A stretch of 64,000 nucleotides of DNA from Mastigamoeba balamuthi (taxonomy: Eukaryota > Evosea > Mastigamoebida > Mastigamoebidae). The notes beneath the pieces were generated by a model. That model was not told where the DNA came from and ran no database searches. It saw nothing but the letters and a program-made list of their open reading frames with translations. The translations under genes and the position numbers were made by a program. Below, piece after piece: positions 54,180 through 64,000 of this stretch; the stretch's first letter is position 1, and every line of letters starts with the position of its first letter. The DNA is taken from contig CACRSC010000102.1 of NCBI GenBank assembly GCA_902651635.1, positions 109,271 through 173,270 of the forward strand. Direction: 5' to 3'.

Positions 54180-56420
54180 TAATGCGGCAGGTGGGTGGCA
54201 TAATTCCGGCTCCCATGCAAAACGACACGCAAAGATCATGCGCCTTTTAAACAGCCACTCAGGATCACATCAACGCATATCCAAGCGAATGTCTCAACGA
54301 GTGTTTGCATGCTAGTCGCTGGCCGAGGCCCTCGACTGTCTCAAGGGAAATTCATGTTTTCGATATGAGATCATATTCGATTCATTTCGGTGATGTTTAA
54401 GTGACCAAAGTACAATTCTGGGAGAAGTCACGACACATCGCCTTCACAGCTAGAAACCAGTTCTCCTGTCCACGCCCTCCTCCCCCAATCCATCTCTGTT
54501 AAATTGGACATGTACCGATTTATTGTCATTTGTGCAGTTGTTTGCCACACATTTTGGCCAATGTGAAGGCACTCTGGCGTGGGAGCCCGGATGTCACAAG
54601 AGTCCTGTGGAGTTCTGAGGGAGAACTCGGGCGCTAGTGCAGTTCTTGTTCCTCCACGAACAGTACTCGGGTTTGTCATGGGGATTCCTATGATGTTGCA
54701 TGGGACAGGGCCTTTTTGTTTTTCTTCTGTTCAGCGAGTCAGACCGTGCTGCTGTGCTGCATAGAATATTGTATGGTGTGAAGCCGTTGAGGGTGCTGAT
54801 CCACGCTTTGTCCATGCCCCACAGAAGGTGGCCATTCTCCTCAGGGCATAACTGTATTCAGGGCTTTTGTACCATTTCATTAGCTTGTACTTTCAACTAT
54901 GAATCTTAAATGATCACGTCCCATTTACTGTTATCACCATCAATTTTTCGATTTGTATGTTATCTTGCATACCTCTTTAGTAGATATAGATGATGTTCCA
55001 TGTGCTCTAGCATTGGCACGTAGCCAACGCAAAGCGTCTGACTGTACAAACATAACTTTACTAATTTGAAGAGAGCCATCACAACTTCCATCCAGTGCTC
55101 TAAATCCAGGCTGGTGCTCTCTGAGAAGACCTGTTAGAGCGGTGAAATAAGCCAGAGCTTCCTGCACCAAGAAGGGCCCACCACCATAAGGCCTTCATGT
55201 TCTACTGCTCTGATGTTCTCTGCTGTACAGCAGATAGCCCTAGATGAGCAGTAGAGATGTATGTGAGACAATTGACTCAAATGATCTAGCTCTGGCATTC
55301 AAACCAGTTCAGAAAGAGGTTTGTTTGAGTTGGATGACGGCTTTCTGATGAAGTCACACACCACTGACTTCTAATTCTAATAATGCACAGCAACCTGTTC
55401 TGCAACTGTAAATAAAGAGAAAGAGCACTTGTGTCATGATTCGGCCTGATCTCATAACTGGCTTTCCTCAGCACACTTCGAATTCAGCACACACTGTCAC
55501 GTCAAAATGACATGTTGTTATATTATCTCAGTATGTGGGCTTCTTTCTTGATTGTCTGAAGTAATAGTCAACATATGCATGATCTTTTGATTTTGTCTCC
55601 ATTCATTGTGCACTTGTGGTTGCTTCAGCATGGCAGACACCCAAGCCACAATGCAAAGATGTTACTCTTTTTATGTGTCACAAAAGTTGAATATCTGTCA
55701 AATCATCATAGGCATATCAATTGTGTTTTCTCTTGGTCACTGAAGAGATTGCCTGCTGTTGAACAACAGGTGGTTGCTTCGAAACAGGCAGCACATCATG
55801 TATCAGAACTTGCAATTACCTAGTGAAGACCATTATAACAAAGGCCAAGTATTTATTATAAACAAACACATATTTGTCAGGACTTCAGAAATCCATATTG
55901 TAGGCTACCAGTGAGGGATAGCAGGGTGGGGTCTGGAAAAAAGTGAGAGAGGGGAAGTCCAGGATGGGTAGTAAGTGCGAAAAGGGTGGATGTGTCATGT
56001 GACCTGGGGAGGGAGGTGTCTGGGGACAATACTGGGAAAACGGTTCAGCTGTTTCTCTTACTTACATCTCAGATCCTGTTTCCTGTCATCCTACCTGTGC
56101 AGGTCATGAAACTTGGCACTGGTGAAGCAAGTGCCAGAGGAGAGGAGGGCTGAGAAGGAGTGCGGGCCTGGCAGCTGAGATGTACGGTGGAGGTGGTGAA
56201 GGTCAGCAGGGTGGCGCGAGCTTTTGGGACAAAAAATCTACGTTGAGAGAGCCAACTGTTCTGGAATCAAGTTAATCAGCGGTGAATTGCTTGATTCCTG
56301 GTGCCCGTTCGCCCGCCACCGGAGCAGGTGGAATCCACGAGAAAATCGCACCCGCCGGTGGAAATCTTCTCCATTTTCAGATCTCCACACCCGCAGTCGC
56401 CTGCCACCCCTGCTGCCCTG
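54180..56420. other. AT-rich intergenic stretch with one TIR fragment
   Basis: 54455-54580 resembles the left outer part of the long TIR (CCTCCTCCCCCAATCCATCTC, then TTTATTGTCATTTGTGCAGT and TTTGCCACACATTTTGG), heavily diverged. The rest (54600-56200) is AT-rich with short, unsupported ORFs. The final 100 bases (56330-56420) are pyrimidine-rich and hold CAGATCTCC before the next gene. Confidence 0.5.
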
Positions 56421-57460
56421 ATGGCACCCACCCACCTCGCCACCGCTGCCCTCGCCCTCGCCCTGGCCCTCAGCGCCAGCGCCCAGCGCCCCTCGCCCGC
56501 CGACGACGCCGAGGAGGCCGCGTGCCACGCGTTCCTGGCGGCCCACATGCCCGCCCGCGACCGCGGCGTCCTGCTGCCCGAGGTCCTCAACGCCTCGGTG
56601 CTGCTGGCGCTCCAGGCGCGCCACGAGACCAAGTGGGCCGCTGCGGTGCCCCTGGGCGACTTCCTGCGCTGGGTGCTGCCCTACGCGAGCCTCGACGAGG
56701 CGCGGGACAACTGGCGCCCGCTCTTCCACGAGGCCATCGCCCCCGTCGTCCGCGACGCCGCCAGCCTCCTCGAGGCCTACAAGGCCGTCAACACCTTCAT
56801 CTGGGACCACTGGGACGTCCACTTTGTCCCGCAGCAGGTCCGCCGCCGCCGTCGCCGCTCTTTATGACGTTTTTTCTCGTTTTTCCGGTGTTTTTTGTGG
56901 CTGCATTTTCGACTTGGTTTTTGTGCTCTGAATAAAACCCCGCAGACTCCGATGATCAGGAGCCCGTTCGAGGCGATGGCGTACCACAGGGCGTCGTGCA
57001 CGGGCATGTCGATCTTCCTCGTCGACGCGCTGCGCTCGGTGGGCATCCCGGCGCGCGTGGCGGGCACGCCGGACTGGAACACCGACCCCGCGTGAGCTCC
57101 GAAATTCCCTCAATTGACTGCGCCCCCTCTCGGCGTTAGTTTGTTGCCCCGATTGGGGGGGCGGCATCCCAACCGACGTGCCCCACGCCCGCCGCGCGCA
57201 GGAGCGGCAACCACAACTGGGTCGAGGTGCTCGTGGACGGGTACTGGTCGTTCACCGAGTTTGAGCACGCCGACGTGAACCACACGTGGTTTGTCCCCGA
57301 GCCCGCGAAGTTCGCGAAGCCCGGCTACGAGCACGGCATCTGGGCAGCGGCCTACGAGAGGCAGGCCGACGGCAAGCACTTCCCCATGTCGTGGGCGCTC
57401 GACGACTGGAGCTTCCCGGGCATCGACGTCACCGACTACTACCTCGCCCTCGCGCACTGA
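56421..57460 (+). CDS. Secreted transglutaminase-like protein
   Basis: Three exons (56421-56837, 56946-57091, 57202-57460), all joining in frame by GT-AG introns. An in-frame ATG exists upstream (56301), but the one at 56421 starts a signal peptide (HLATAALALALALSASAQ). Exon 2 holds the catalytic cysteine context ASCTGMSIFLVDALRSVGIP followed by ARVAG, typical of the transglutaminase-like superfamily. Exon 3 opens with the histidine strand SGNHNWVEVLVDGYW, and an Asp follows downstream, so a Cys-His-Asp triad is likely. The ~165-residue N-terminal helical region is unassigned. The second intron carries TCAATTGA at 57110. Substrate unknown; a cell-surface or phagosomal peptidase or cross-linker are options. 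Confidence 0.82.
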
Positions 57461-57824
57461 GGCCCCCGCGGTCGACGCCCTCTCCTCTCTCTGTGTGAGC
57501 CAGAGGCAGACAGAAACACGTTGCTGCATTGGTCGCTTGACCTCTATGGGGACGCCAATCCCGTGATCTCTCCCCCTCTATGAGCGCGTGAAACAACTGC
57601 AGTGCTGTGGTCAAATGATGATGGGAATGATGTTATTCGTGCTTCAAGAAAGGACTTAAAGTGTGTTGTGCAATCGAATGGGCTTCGTGAGAAACAATAC
57701 AAAACTATGTGCACCCTCGAGATGAATAGCCTCAAAAGAGAGAGGACTCTAAGGACATGCTGGCTGCTCGCTGCTGGGGTTTGTTCACATGGCATTCTGT
57801 ATTTCAGAAGGGGTGGTGCTGAAT
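57461..57824. other. Convergent intergenic region, no gene seen
   Basis: 363 bases between the ends of two convergent genes. It is AT-richer, with no open frame of note, and presumably contains both 3' ends. Confidence 0.4.
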
Positions 57825-60111
57825 TCAGAGGAGCAGCGCGGCCAGGGGCAGGGCGAGCAGCGACGCCGCGAGGGCAGCGGCGGCACTGGTGGTGCTGGCG
57901 TGCGTCGCCGAGCTGTGGCGCGCCGGCGAGGAGCTGTGCTCCGGGGGCTTCTTGCTGCTGGCGGCCTTCGACGACGAGGCCACGGGCGCAGCGACCACCA
58001 CCCACTTCTGGTTCTGGACCGCGGAGGGGTTCGCGTCATGGAACCACAGGTCGTGGCCGTTGATCGTGCACATGACCGTGTCCTCGAGCGTGTCGCCGAA
58101 CTTGAGCGTCACGTTGAAGGCCCAGCGGTCGACGCCGTCCTCGTGCGCGACAAAGGACATAGGCTGGTCCATCCACTGGCCGTTGATCCCCATGCGCAGC
58201 GTGCATCTGGTCCCCGCCTGCAGCCCGGGCACATCTTCCTTGCCGGGCGTCGTCGTGGACACCACGATGCGCGCGACGGGGTCGTTGGAGGGGACCGTGA
58301 GGGGCGTCGCCGACGGCGTGGGCATCATCACGATGGTGGGGTCGCGGATGGGCGCGTCGCCCACGACCCACTTGTGGTTGCGGCCGCTGTACTTTTCGTT
58401 GGCCCACAGGCGCTTGCCGTTGACGTCGCAGAAGGCGGTGCCCATCAGCGACTTGAGCTCGGGGTCGAAGCGGTACGAGACTGTCCAGACGTCGGCGCAG
58501 CCCTCGTCGCCCGCGAACTTGAAGGGCTCGAGCGAATCGGGGTTCTTGTTCTCCTGCACCGTGAAGGGCTCGTGGTAGAACCAGCACCTGACGTTGTCCG
58601 CGGGGCCCTTGCCCGTGTACCCGGGCGTCACCGTCTGCGCGAGAGGGCCAGCCAGCCAGTCAGCGATTGGGGTGTGAGAGGGAGGAAGGGTTAAGTAAAT
58701 TATAAAATACAATAGAAAGAAAAGAGGGGGAAAAACTGACCTTGAGGGTGAGGTTGGCGACACAGTTGGAGGCCGGGACGTGGATGTCGCCGGCAGAGGG
58801 GCTGGGGTCCATGGTCACCGAGAAGGTGGTGGCGTCCTGGGGGCAGTCGTCGCCCTCGGAGCCGGGCACGTTGGTCTCGTTGTCGCTGCGGACGACCCAC
58901 TTCTGGTTGAGGTCTTGGGTGCCGTGCAGCATGTTCCACCACCATTCCTGCCCGTGCTGCGTGCACTTGAGCGTGTCCGTCAGCTTCCCGCGCGGCCCCA
59001 GCGTCACGTTGAGCCCCCAGTAGTCGGTGCCGCCCTCGTGGCGCAGGAACGTGAGGGGCATCGCCGACCAGTCGATGCCGTTGAGCGTCGCCCACAGCAT
59101 GCACGCGATGCCCGCCTGCGGCCCCGGCAGCCCCGTGGCGTTGGCCGGCGTCTGCGTCTGCGCCGTCACGCGGGCGACGGGGTCGTTGAGGGGCAGCTGG
59201 TAGGCGGCGGCCGCCGGCCTGGGCAGCAGCGTCATGGCGAAGTCGGGCGCGTCGTTGATGCGGACGAAGAGGTTCTTGCCGCGCATCTCCCAGACGTCCT
59301 TGTCGCCCACGCGGCAGTGCACGTTGCCGCCCCAGACGCGGTCTGCCGCCAGCGGCATCACCACCGAGTACAGGTCCCAGTCCTCGCCGGGCGTGGCCAG
59401 CGTCATGTTGGCGTCCGAGGCCGTGGGCCACGTGTCGCGCGACTCTGTGGCGTTCCACGTCGTGTAGTGCACAGCGCAGCCGCCGACGGGCCCCGCGCCC
59501 GCGCCCCGGTGCACGCGGGCGGCGAGCGTGAAGACGCGGGGGGCGCCGGGCTGCACGCGGACCTCTGCGACGGCGGTGATGTCCGCGGGGCGCGGGGGCG
59601 AGGCGAAGAGGACGAGCGAGGCCGAGGTGAGCTTGTAGTTGCCCTCGGTGGCCCAGTGCTTGGTGTCGACGGGCTCGCCCTGGAGCGTGTAGAAGGCCGT
59701 GCACTCGAGCCACGAGGCGACCGTCACGTTGGCCGCCCAGACCGCCACGGCCACGCCGTCGACCGGCACGCCCGTCTGCGCGACGGCCAGGGGCGTGAGG
59801 ATCTTGGTCGTCCAGCCGTCGGCCGAGCAGTACAGCATCACGCTGGTCAGCCCGTCGGTGTTGAGCTGCGCACAGCACAGAGCACACGGTCAGCCGGGTC
59901 AGTGCGGGTCCAGTCGGTCCGTGCGAGGGGGGGCCGAGGACGCAACGGCGTATTCGACGCGGAGGACGTCGGAGCCGTGGGGCGTAGCCGCGGGGTTCGT
60001 GTCGGTGGCGAAGCCCGGGATGACCGCGGGCTGCAGGCGCTGGATCCTCCACTGCGCAGAGGCCACCGCTGCAAGGGCGGCGACTGCGACGACGACGGCC
60101 GACGCTCTCAT
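57825..60111 (-). CDS. Secreted, probably GPI-anchored protein with repeated Trp-rich (CBM25-like) modules
   Basis: Three exons on the minus strand (60111-59947, 59865-58741, 58634-57825) with in-frame GT-AG introns. Signal peptide ASAVVVAVAALAAVASAQ. The body has about four modules, each ending in a C---G---W pattern followed by N-KWVV or a variant (CTQHGQEWWW/NQKWVV, CDVNGKRLWANEK/NHKWVV, CTINGHDLWFHDAN/NQKWVV, CRVGDKDVWEMRG). Inside two modules is W--MPLTFLRHEGGTDYW / WMDQPMSFVAHEDGVDRW, like the W...M...G--W pattern of CBM25-type carbohydrate-binding modules; this family call is tentative. The tail is Ser/Lys/Ala-rich with a final hydrophobic stretch (ALAASLLALPLAALLL) fitting a GPI signal. 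Likely a cell-surface, possibly glycan-binding, protein. Confidence 0.7.
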
Positions 60112-61040
60112 CGCTGTGCTGGTCTGGTGGGTTGGGTGGGGTGTCTGTCGTGCGCTATTGCCCAGCCCGAGGAGAAAAAGGCTTGGGGGGAGCAGGAGAG
60201 GGCGGTTGGGGGGGCTTGTGGGTGCGGGTGAGTGTGTGCCCCTGCCGGTGCGCAGAACTGAATGAAAAAGTGGGTTGAAAACGCGTCTGGGCTGACGTGG
60301 CCTGCACCTCTTGATCTCTGCTGCCCCGCCTGCTGCTGCGAAATTTCCTGGTGTGGGTTTCCCTTTTACAGAGCACTTCGCACCTCCGCGACCTTGGCAG
60401 CGACGCGGCTGCAGCGGGCCACGCGCAGGGCCCTGCTGGGCCCCGAGGAGGTGGGGGGCACGGGGAGTGCGAGAGGTGGGGGGTGCGGAGGGCTGTGAGG
60501 GGGCGCAGGGGCAGAGCGAAGAGCCAGCAAGCCGCTGTGGGGGTGTGCACATTGCACTTACGCCCTGTGACTCTGTGCCTTCTCCGCTCGTCCCGGGGCT
60601 CTCCGGGGGAGAAAACTGCCCTGACGCACGCACCGGCGCACAGGCGCACCCCACTGACACCCGGGGACAGCCCGCTGGCCCCCCTGGCCCTCGCGGGAGG
60701 GCTGATTCCGCGCAGGGTGGCGGCGAAAAAGAGGCTGTGGACAAAGAGAAGCCCAACAGAGAGCCCACAGGCACCAACGGCTGCGGAAAAACCTCTCACC
60801 CTTTGCCAACTGCACGAAAACTGCACCTCCTGCCCGCTTGCCCCTGGCCCCTCCCGGAGGCTCGCTCCTGCCCTCGTGCGTCGCCCCCGGCCCCCGCAGG
60901 GCCCACGCCGAACCGGAACCCCGGGCAGACACGTGTATCCAGCGTATCCACCGGGGTGGATCTGGCAGATATTATTCTCGGAAAAGATACGCGTATCTCG
61001 ACCGAGATATTGTGGTCTGGTGCGCGCGGTGTGCCACGCG
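60112..61040. promoter_or_regulatory. Divergent intergenic region before CCZ1
   Basis: 930 bases between the start of the GPI-type protein (minus strand) and CCZ1 (plus strand). The last 90 bases hold a cluster of A/T words (GGATCTGGCAGATATTATTC, AAAGATACGCGTATCTCG, GAGATATTGTGG; 60955-61018), the clearest example of the motif family seen upstream of several starts here. Long open frames in this region look like composition effects. Confidence 0.45.
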
Positions 61041-63612
61041 ATGGAGTGGGACGACGACGACGGCGACGCGGGGAGCACGGAATTCCTGGCGGGCGCCTTC
61101 TTCCTGGTGGACGAGGTGTCGCGCCAGGAGGGCGTGGCCGACGACGAGGTGGTGCTGTTCTTCCACCCCGCTGACGTGGCGCTGCGGACGCAGGTGAGCC
61201 TCAACGGCGCCTGCGCAGCCATCGAGGCCTTTGCGCAGCAGTTCACCCAGGACCCCGTCCACGTCCTCACCCTCGAGCGCTTCACCTTCTGCTTCCGCGC
61301 CGTCGGCGGCGGCCTCACCATGGTCCTCTCGGGCCCCGTCGAGGTGCGCGCGCGCGAGAGAGCTGCTCGGCGCCGGGCGTGTGGCCGCTGCGCTATTTTT
61401 ACCCCCGAGATTCCGATTCGCATATCTCTTGGATACCATATCCTGGAATCGCGCGATTTCGGATTTCCCGCGAGTTCTTGGGTCGTTTTGCCGTCTGGCC
61501 GCCGCTCGGCGTCTGAGGAACCCGCCTGCAGTCACTGCTGCAGTGCCGTGGGCCCCTCCCAGTTCCACCTTTTATCGCCTGTGAATCTGGCGCGAATATC
61601 TGACGTGTCACGCGTTGCGCAACGGGCCCTGCAGGAGCCCGTGACGGCGCTCACGCGGCGGCTGGAGCGCATCGCGACGTGGTTCCGCTTCTTCCACGGC
61701 TCGTTCGCGGCCGTGGGCCGGCAGTGCGCGACGCGCAAGGAGCTCTGCGCGCTCTTCGGCGACATCGGCGCCGAGCTCGTCGCCCCGCTGGACCCCAGCG
61801 GCCTCAGCCTCGTCTGCGGCGCCCCCTGCGGGGCCCCGGCGCTCGCGCAGGGCTCGGGGGCCTCGCCGGGGCCCGCGGGGGGCGCGCAGGGGTCGGCGGC
61901 GTCGCTCGACGGCCTCGGCGGGGGCGCGGGGGCCGCGCAGGGCGCAGGCGGCGGCCCCGCGGTGCCCATGTCCGCCGCGGCCCTCGCCACGGTCTTCCAC
62001 CCGCTGCCCAAGGCCGAGTGCTCGTCGCGCCAGTTCATCCTCGCCTCGCAGCTGCTCAGCAGCATCGCCTCGGACCCCCTCAACCTCGCGGGCTGTGCGT
62101 CGCCCTCCGCTGCTCGTTGCGCGTCGCCCGCCGCCCGTTTCAATTGTCTCTTGGCCGCGCGTGTGCCGCCTCGACGGTGCCGCTGCTGTTGCCACGCCGC
62201 TGCTCCCGTGCACGCGGGTGTCTCGGCCGGCGTGCAATACGGCAGCTTTTGGCGATCAATTGAATTGATACTCGCTGCGAACACGTGAATTCGACTTTGT
62301 TTTTTTTCCGCTTCGGCGACTAAACTCGGCTGACCTCCCCCTCCCCGCTGCTGGCGCTGCCTGTGCGCTGCCCTGCACAGGCATCTTCTGCGGGCGCGCG
62401 GTGCTGTTCTCGCAGCTCGACATCGCGACGACGGACGCGGTGGCGGTGCAGGCGCTGGCGACGTTCAAGGCCGCCTGCAAGAGCCAGCGCTCCTCCGAGT
62501 TCGCGCCCTTCACGGAGCTCAAGCACGTCTACCTGCCGCGCCCCTACGCCGAGTCCCTCTGCGCCGCCTCGCTCCGCCTGCGCGGCGGCGCCGACGACGA
62601 CTGGGCGTGGGTCCGCGACGACTCGCGCGACGTGCCCTCGGACGACCCCCGCGCCCCGGCGCCGCTCGTCCCCCTCGGCCTCTTCGTCTACGTCACCAAG
62701 GTCGCTCCGCATGGCCCCCAGGCCGCAGGCCCTCGCTCACCGCCCGCCCGCAGCGCACGTCGCTGGCGATGCTGATGAGCCCCGACGCGGTCGACGACCA
62801 GCGCCACGTCAAGACGGTGCAGAAGATGGCGCAGGCGGAGCTCCTGCAGATCGAGAACGGCAGCGCCGCAGGGGCGCTGGACCCCGTCAGCGACGCCCTG
62901 GCGGCCGCCGGGTCGCCCGGGGACTCGTCCGCGGACTCGCTGTCGCTGTCGATGGCCGGCCCGTGCGGCGCCGGGGGCTCTGCGGGGCTCTCGGGGCTCT
63001 CGGGCTCGGGCTCGACCCCGTCGATCGCCGCGGTGAGCCAGGGGCTCGGCGTCGGCGACCTGCCGTGCCCGTGGGTCATGAGCGACGAGCTGATGGGCGT
63101 GCTCAGCAGCGGCGTCGCCCCGCTGATGCTCGCTGGCGGCCCTGGCGGCGCTGCCGGCGCGGGCGCTGCGAGCGGCTTCACGGCGCAGGACGAGGCCGCG
63201 TTCAAGGACCTCATCGGCGTCGCCCACGACGCGCTCGCCGAGGAAGACGTCACCCAGGCAAGTGCCCCATGCCCCCTCTGCGGCAATCGATTGCATCGGT
63301 GGGTGAGAGGGCCTCGCTGCGAGAGCCTTCTTGGGCCAAGGCGTCGACTACGTGGCCTCGTTTCTGTGGCCCGCTGTGGAGCCCTGCACGAGGGCTGCGG
63401 TCGAACAGCAGTTGACACGGGCGCCGCTGATGCAGGTGTACCTGAGGAGGCGCAGCGGGGCTGTGCTGGCGCGGAGGCTGTTCGCCAAGGAGCTGCACTG
63501 GTACGTGCCCGCGTCGTACACGCAGGGTGTCACACACGAGCGTCTTGTCGACGTCATCGAGCGCTCCCGCAACATCGCATTCTGCGACAACAGGGACGGC
63601 CAGCTCTTCTAG
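61041..63612 (+). CDS. CCZ1: CCZ1, subunit of the Mon1-Ccz1 Rab7 exchange factor
   Basis: Five exons: 61041-61343, 61634-62094, 62381-62700, 62754-63261, 63326-63612; each GT-AG junction keeps the frame. The N-terminal longin-type domain reads GAFFLVDEVSRQEGVADDEV, then VLFFHPADVALRTQV and a helix CAAIEAFAQQF, which follows the family pattern (ILFYHP--V followed by an EAI--F helix). Then WFRFFHGSF matches the CCZ1 Y--FNG-F region, and VLFSQLDIATTDAVAVQAL the second longin. A long Ala/Gly-rich linker (62000s and 62850-63180) separates the last domain (VDYVASFLWPAVEP, VLARRLFAKELHWYVP). The Mon1-Ccz1 complex activates Rab7 on late endosomes. HPS4 is a related alternative; CCZ1 fits better. Intron 62095-62380 has TCAATTGA at 62256. 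Confidence 0.83.
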
Positions 63613-64000
63613 ATGGAGGTGGTGGCCCCACGCTGCGTGCAGAGAGTTATTTGCTTCCAATCCAGAATACATTACTTCCACCAAATACTCAGCAATGGGT
63701 CACTCGTCCCAAGCTCCCTTGCAGAATCCAGACTTACTGACAACCCTCCAAGGTAAAGAACAACCTGGTCCGATGGATGCGCAGCCGCCGTGGAAGAGCA
63801 ACAGCCTTCACGGCGGGAGGTGGAGCGGGCGAGCATTGGAGGGCAGGGACTCCTTTCTCATTGTCCTCGGCTGGGCCAGGGCAGAAGGGAGAAGAAACAC
63901 GTCTGCGAGAAGGGGCTCACTGAATGCAGGCACGCGTGCACGGTGGGCAGGCTGCTCGCCCCTCACCTCTTTTTTTTTTTTGGGGGGGGGGGGGGGGGGG
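63613..64000. other. 3' end of window; poly-T/poly-G edge
   Basis: No gene is supported after the CCZ1 stop. The sequence ends in a run of T followed by at least 18 G (63970-64000), like the poly-G at 36904-36927, and is probably an assembly-edge artefact. Confidence 0.5.

Noticed and set aside
60351-62288. Single long plus-strand ORF spanning the CCZ1 start region
   Set aside because: It reads through the first CCZ1 intron (GTGCGC...CCTGCAG) and intergenic DNA. CCZ1 homology begins at 61041 and resumes after 61633.
63970-64000. Poly-T/poly-G end as a telomere
   Set aside because: A homopolymer run, not a repeated telomere unit; the same kind of G run is at the internal gap edge (36904).

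Overview
The window is nuclear DNA of a free-living unicellular eukaryote. Genes are GC-rich and cut by many short GT-AG introns (roughly 30-300 nt), stop codons are standard (TGA and TAG both end genes), and the proteins are typical of environment-sensing protists: a TmcB-type membrane cyclase, a Cache-type cyclase, receptor phosphodiesterases, an SH2-bearing kinase of the SHK type known from amoebozoans, and CCZ1. I cannot name the species. An amoeboid or flagellate protist fits, by inference only. Gene islands are separated by AT-richer intergenic stretches (9.1-11.1, 20.7-21.8, 38.4-40.3 and 54.2-56.2 kb).

Layout. 0.7-9.1 kb: a small membrane protein, then a large multi-pass PAS/class III cyclase. 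11.3-12.7 kb: a degenerate protein kinase. 12.9-32 kb: a mobile-element zone. It holds a GC-rich element with ~430 bp terminal inverted repeats (TIRs), a decayed Ty3/gypsy-like retroelement, a separate 1.7 kb TIR transposon with a SAP-like ORF, a giant head-to-head palindrome made of the first TIR element, several TIR fragments, and a decayed piece of the kinase gene. One clear host gene sits inside (28.9-30.5 kb, VMO1-like beta-prism protein). 32.6-38.3 kb: an acid-sphingomyelinase-like phosphodiesterase, a glycosyltransferase-like gene running into an 810-n gap, and a START-like gene emerging from it. 40.4-54.2 kb: a cyclic-nucleotide cluster of Cache-type cyclase, receptor phosphodiesterase, SHK-type kinase, then a second receptor phosphodiesterase in opposite orientation. 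56.4-63.6 kb: a secreted transglutaminase-like protein, a GPI-type protein with tryptophan-rich repeats, and CCZ1.

The most interesting content is the pair of inverted paralogues at 43.6-46.5 and 51.2-54.2 kb. Each joins a secreted TctC/Bug-type (bacterial tripartite tricarboxylate receptor) solute-binding domain to one membrane segment and a class I cyclic-nucleotide phosphodiesterase with its metal ligands present. With the adjacent cyclase and kinase this looks like a ligand-controlled cyclic-nucleotide module.

Four single-n joins (5799, 17087, 19406, 49698) are each flanked by direct duplicates, so the assembly placed overlapping contig ends side by side. Gene models there are artificially lengthened.
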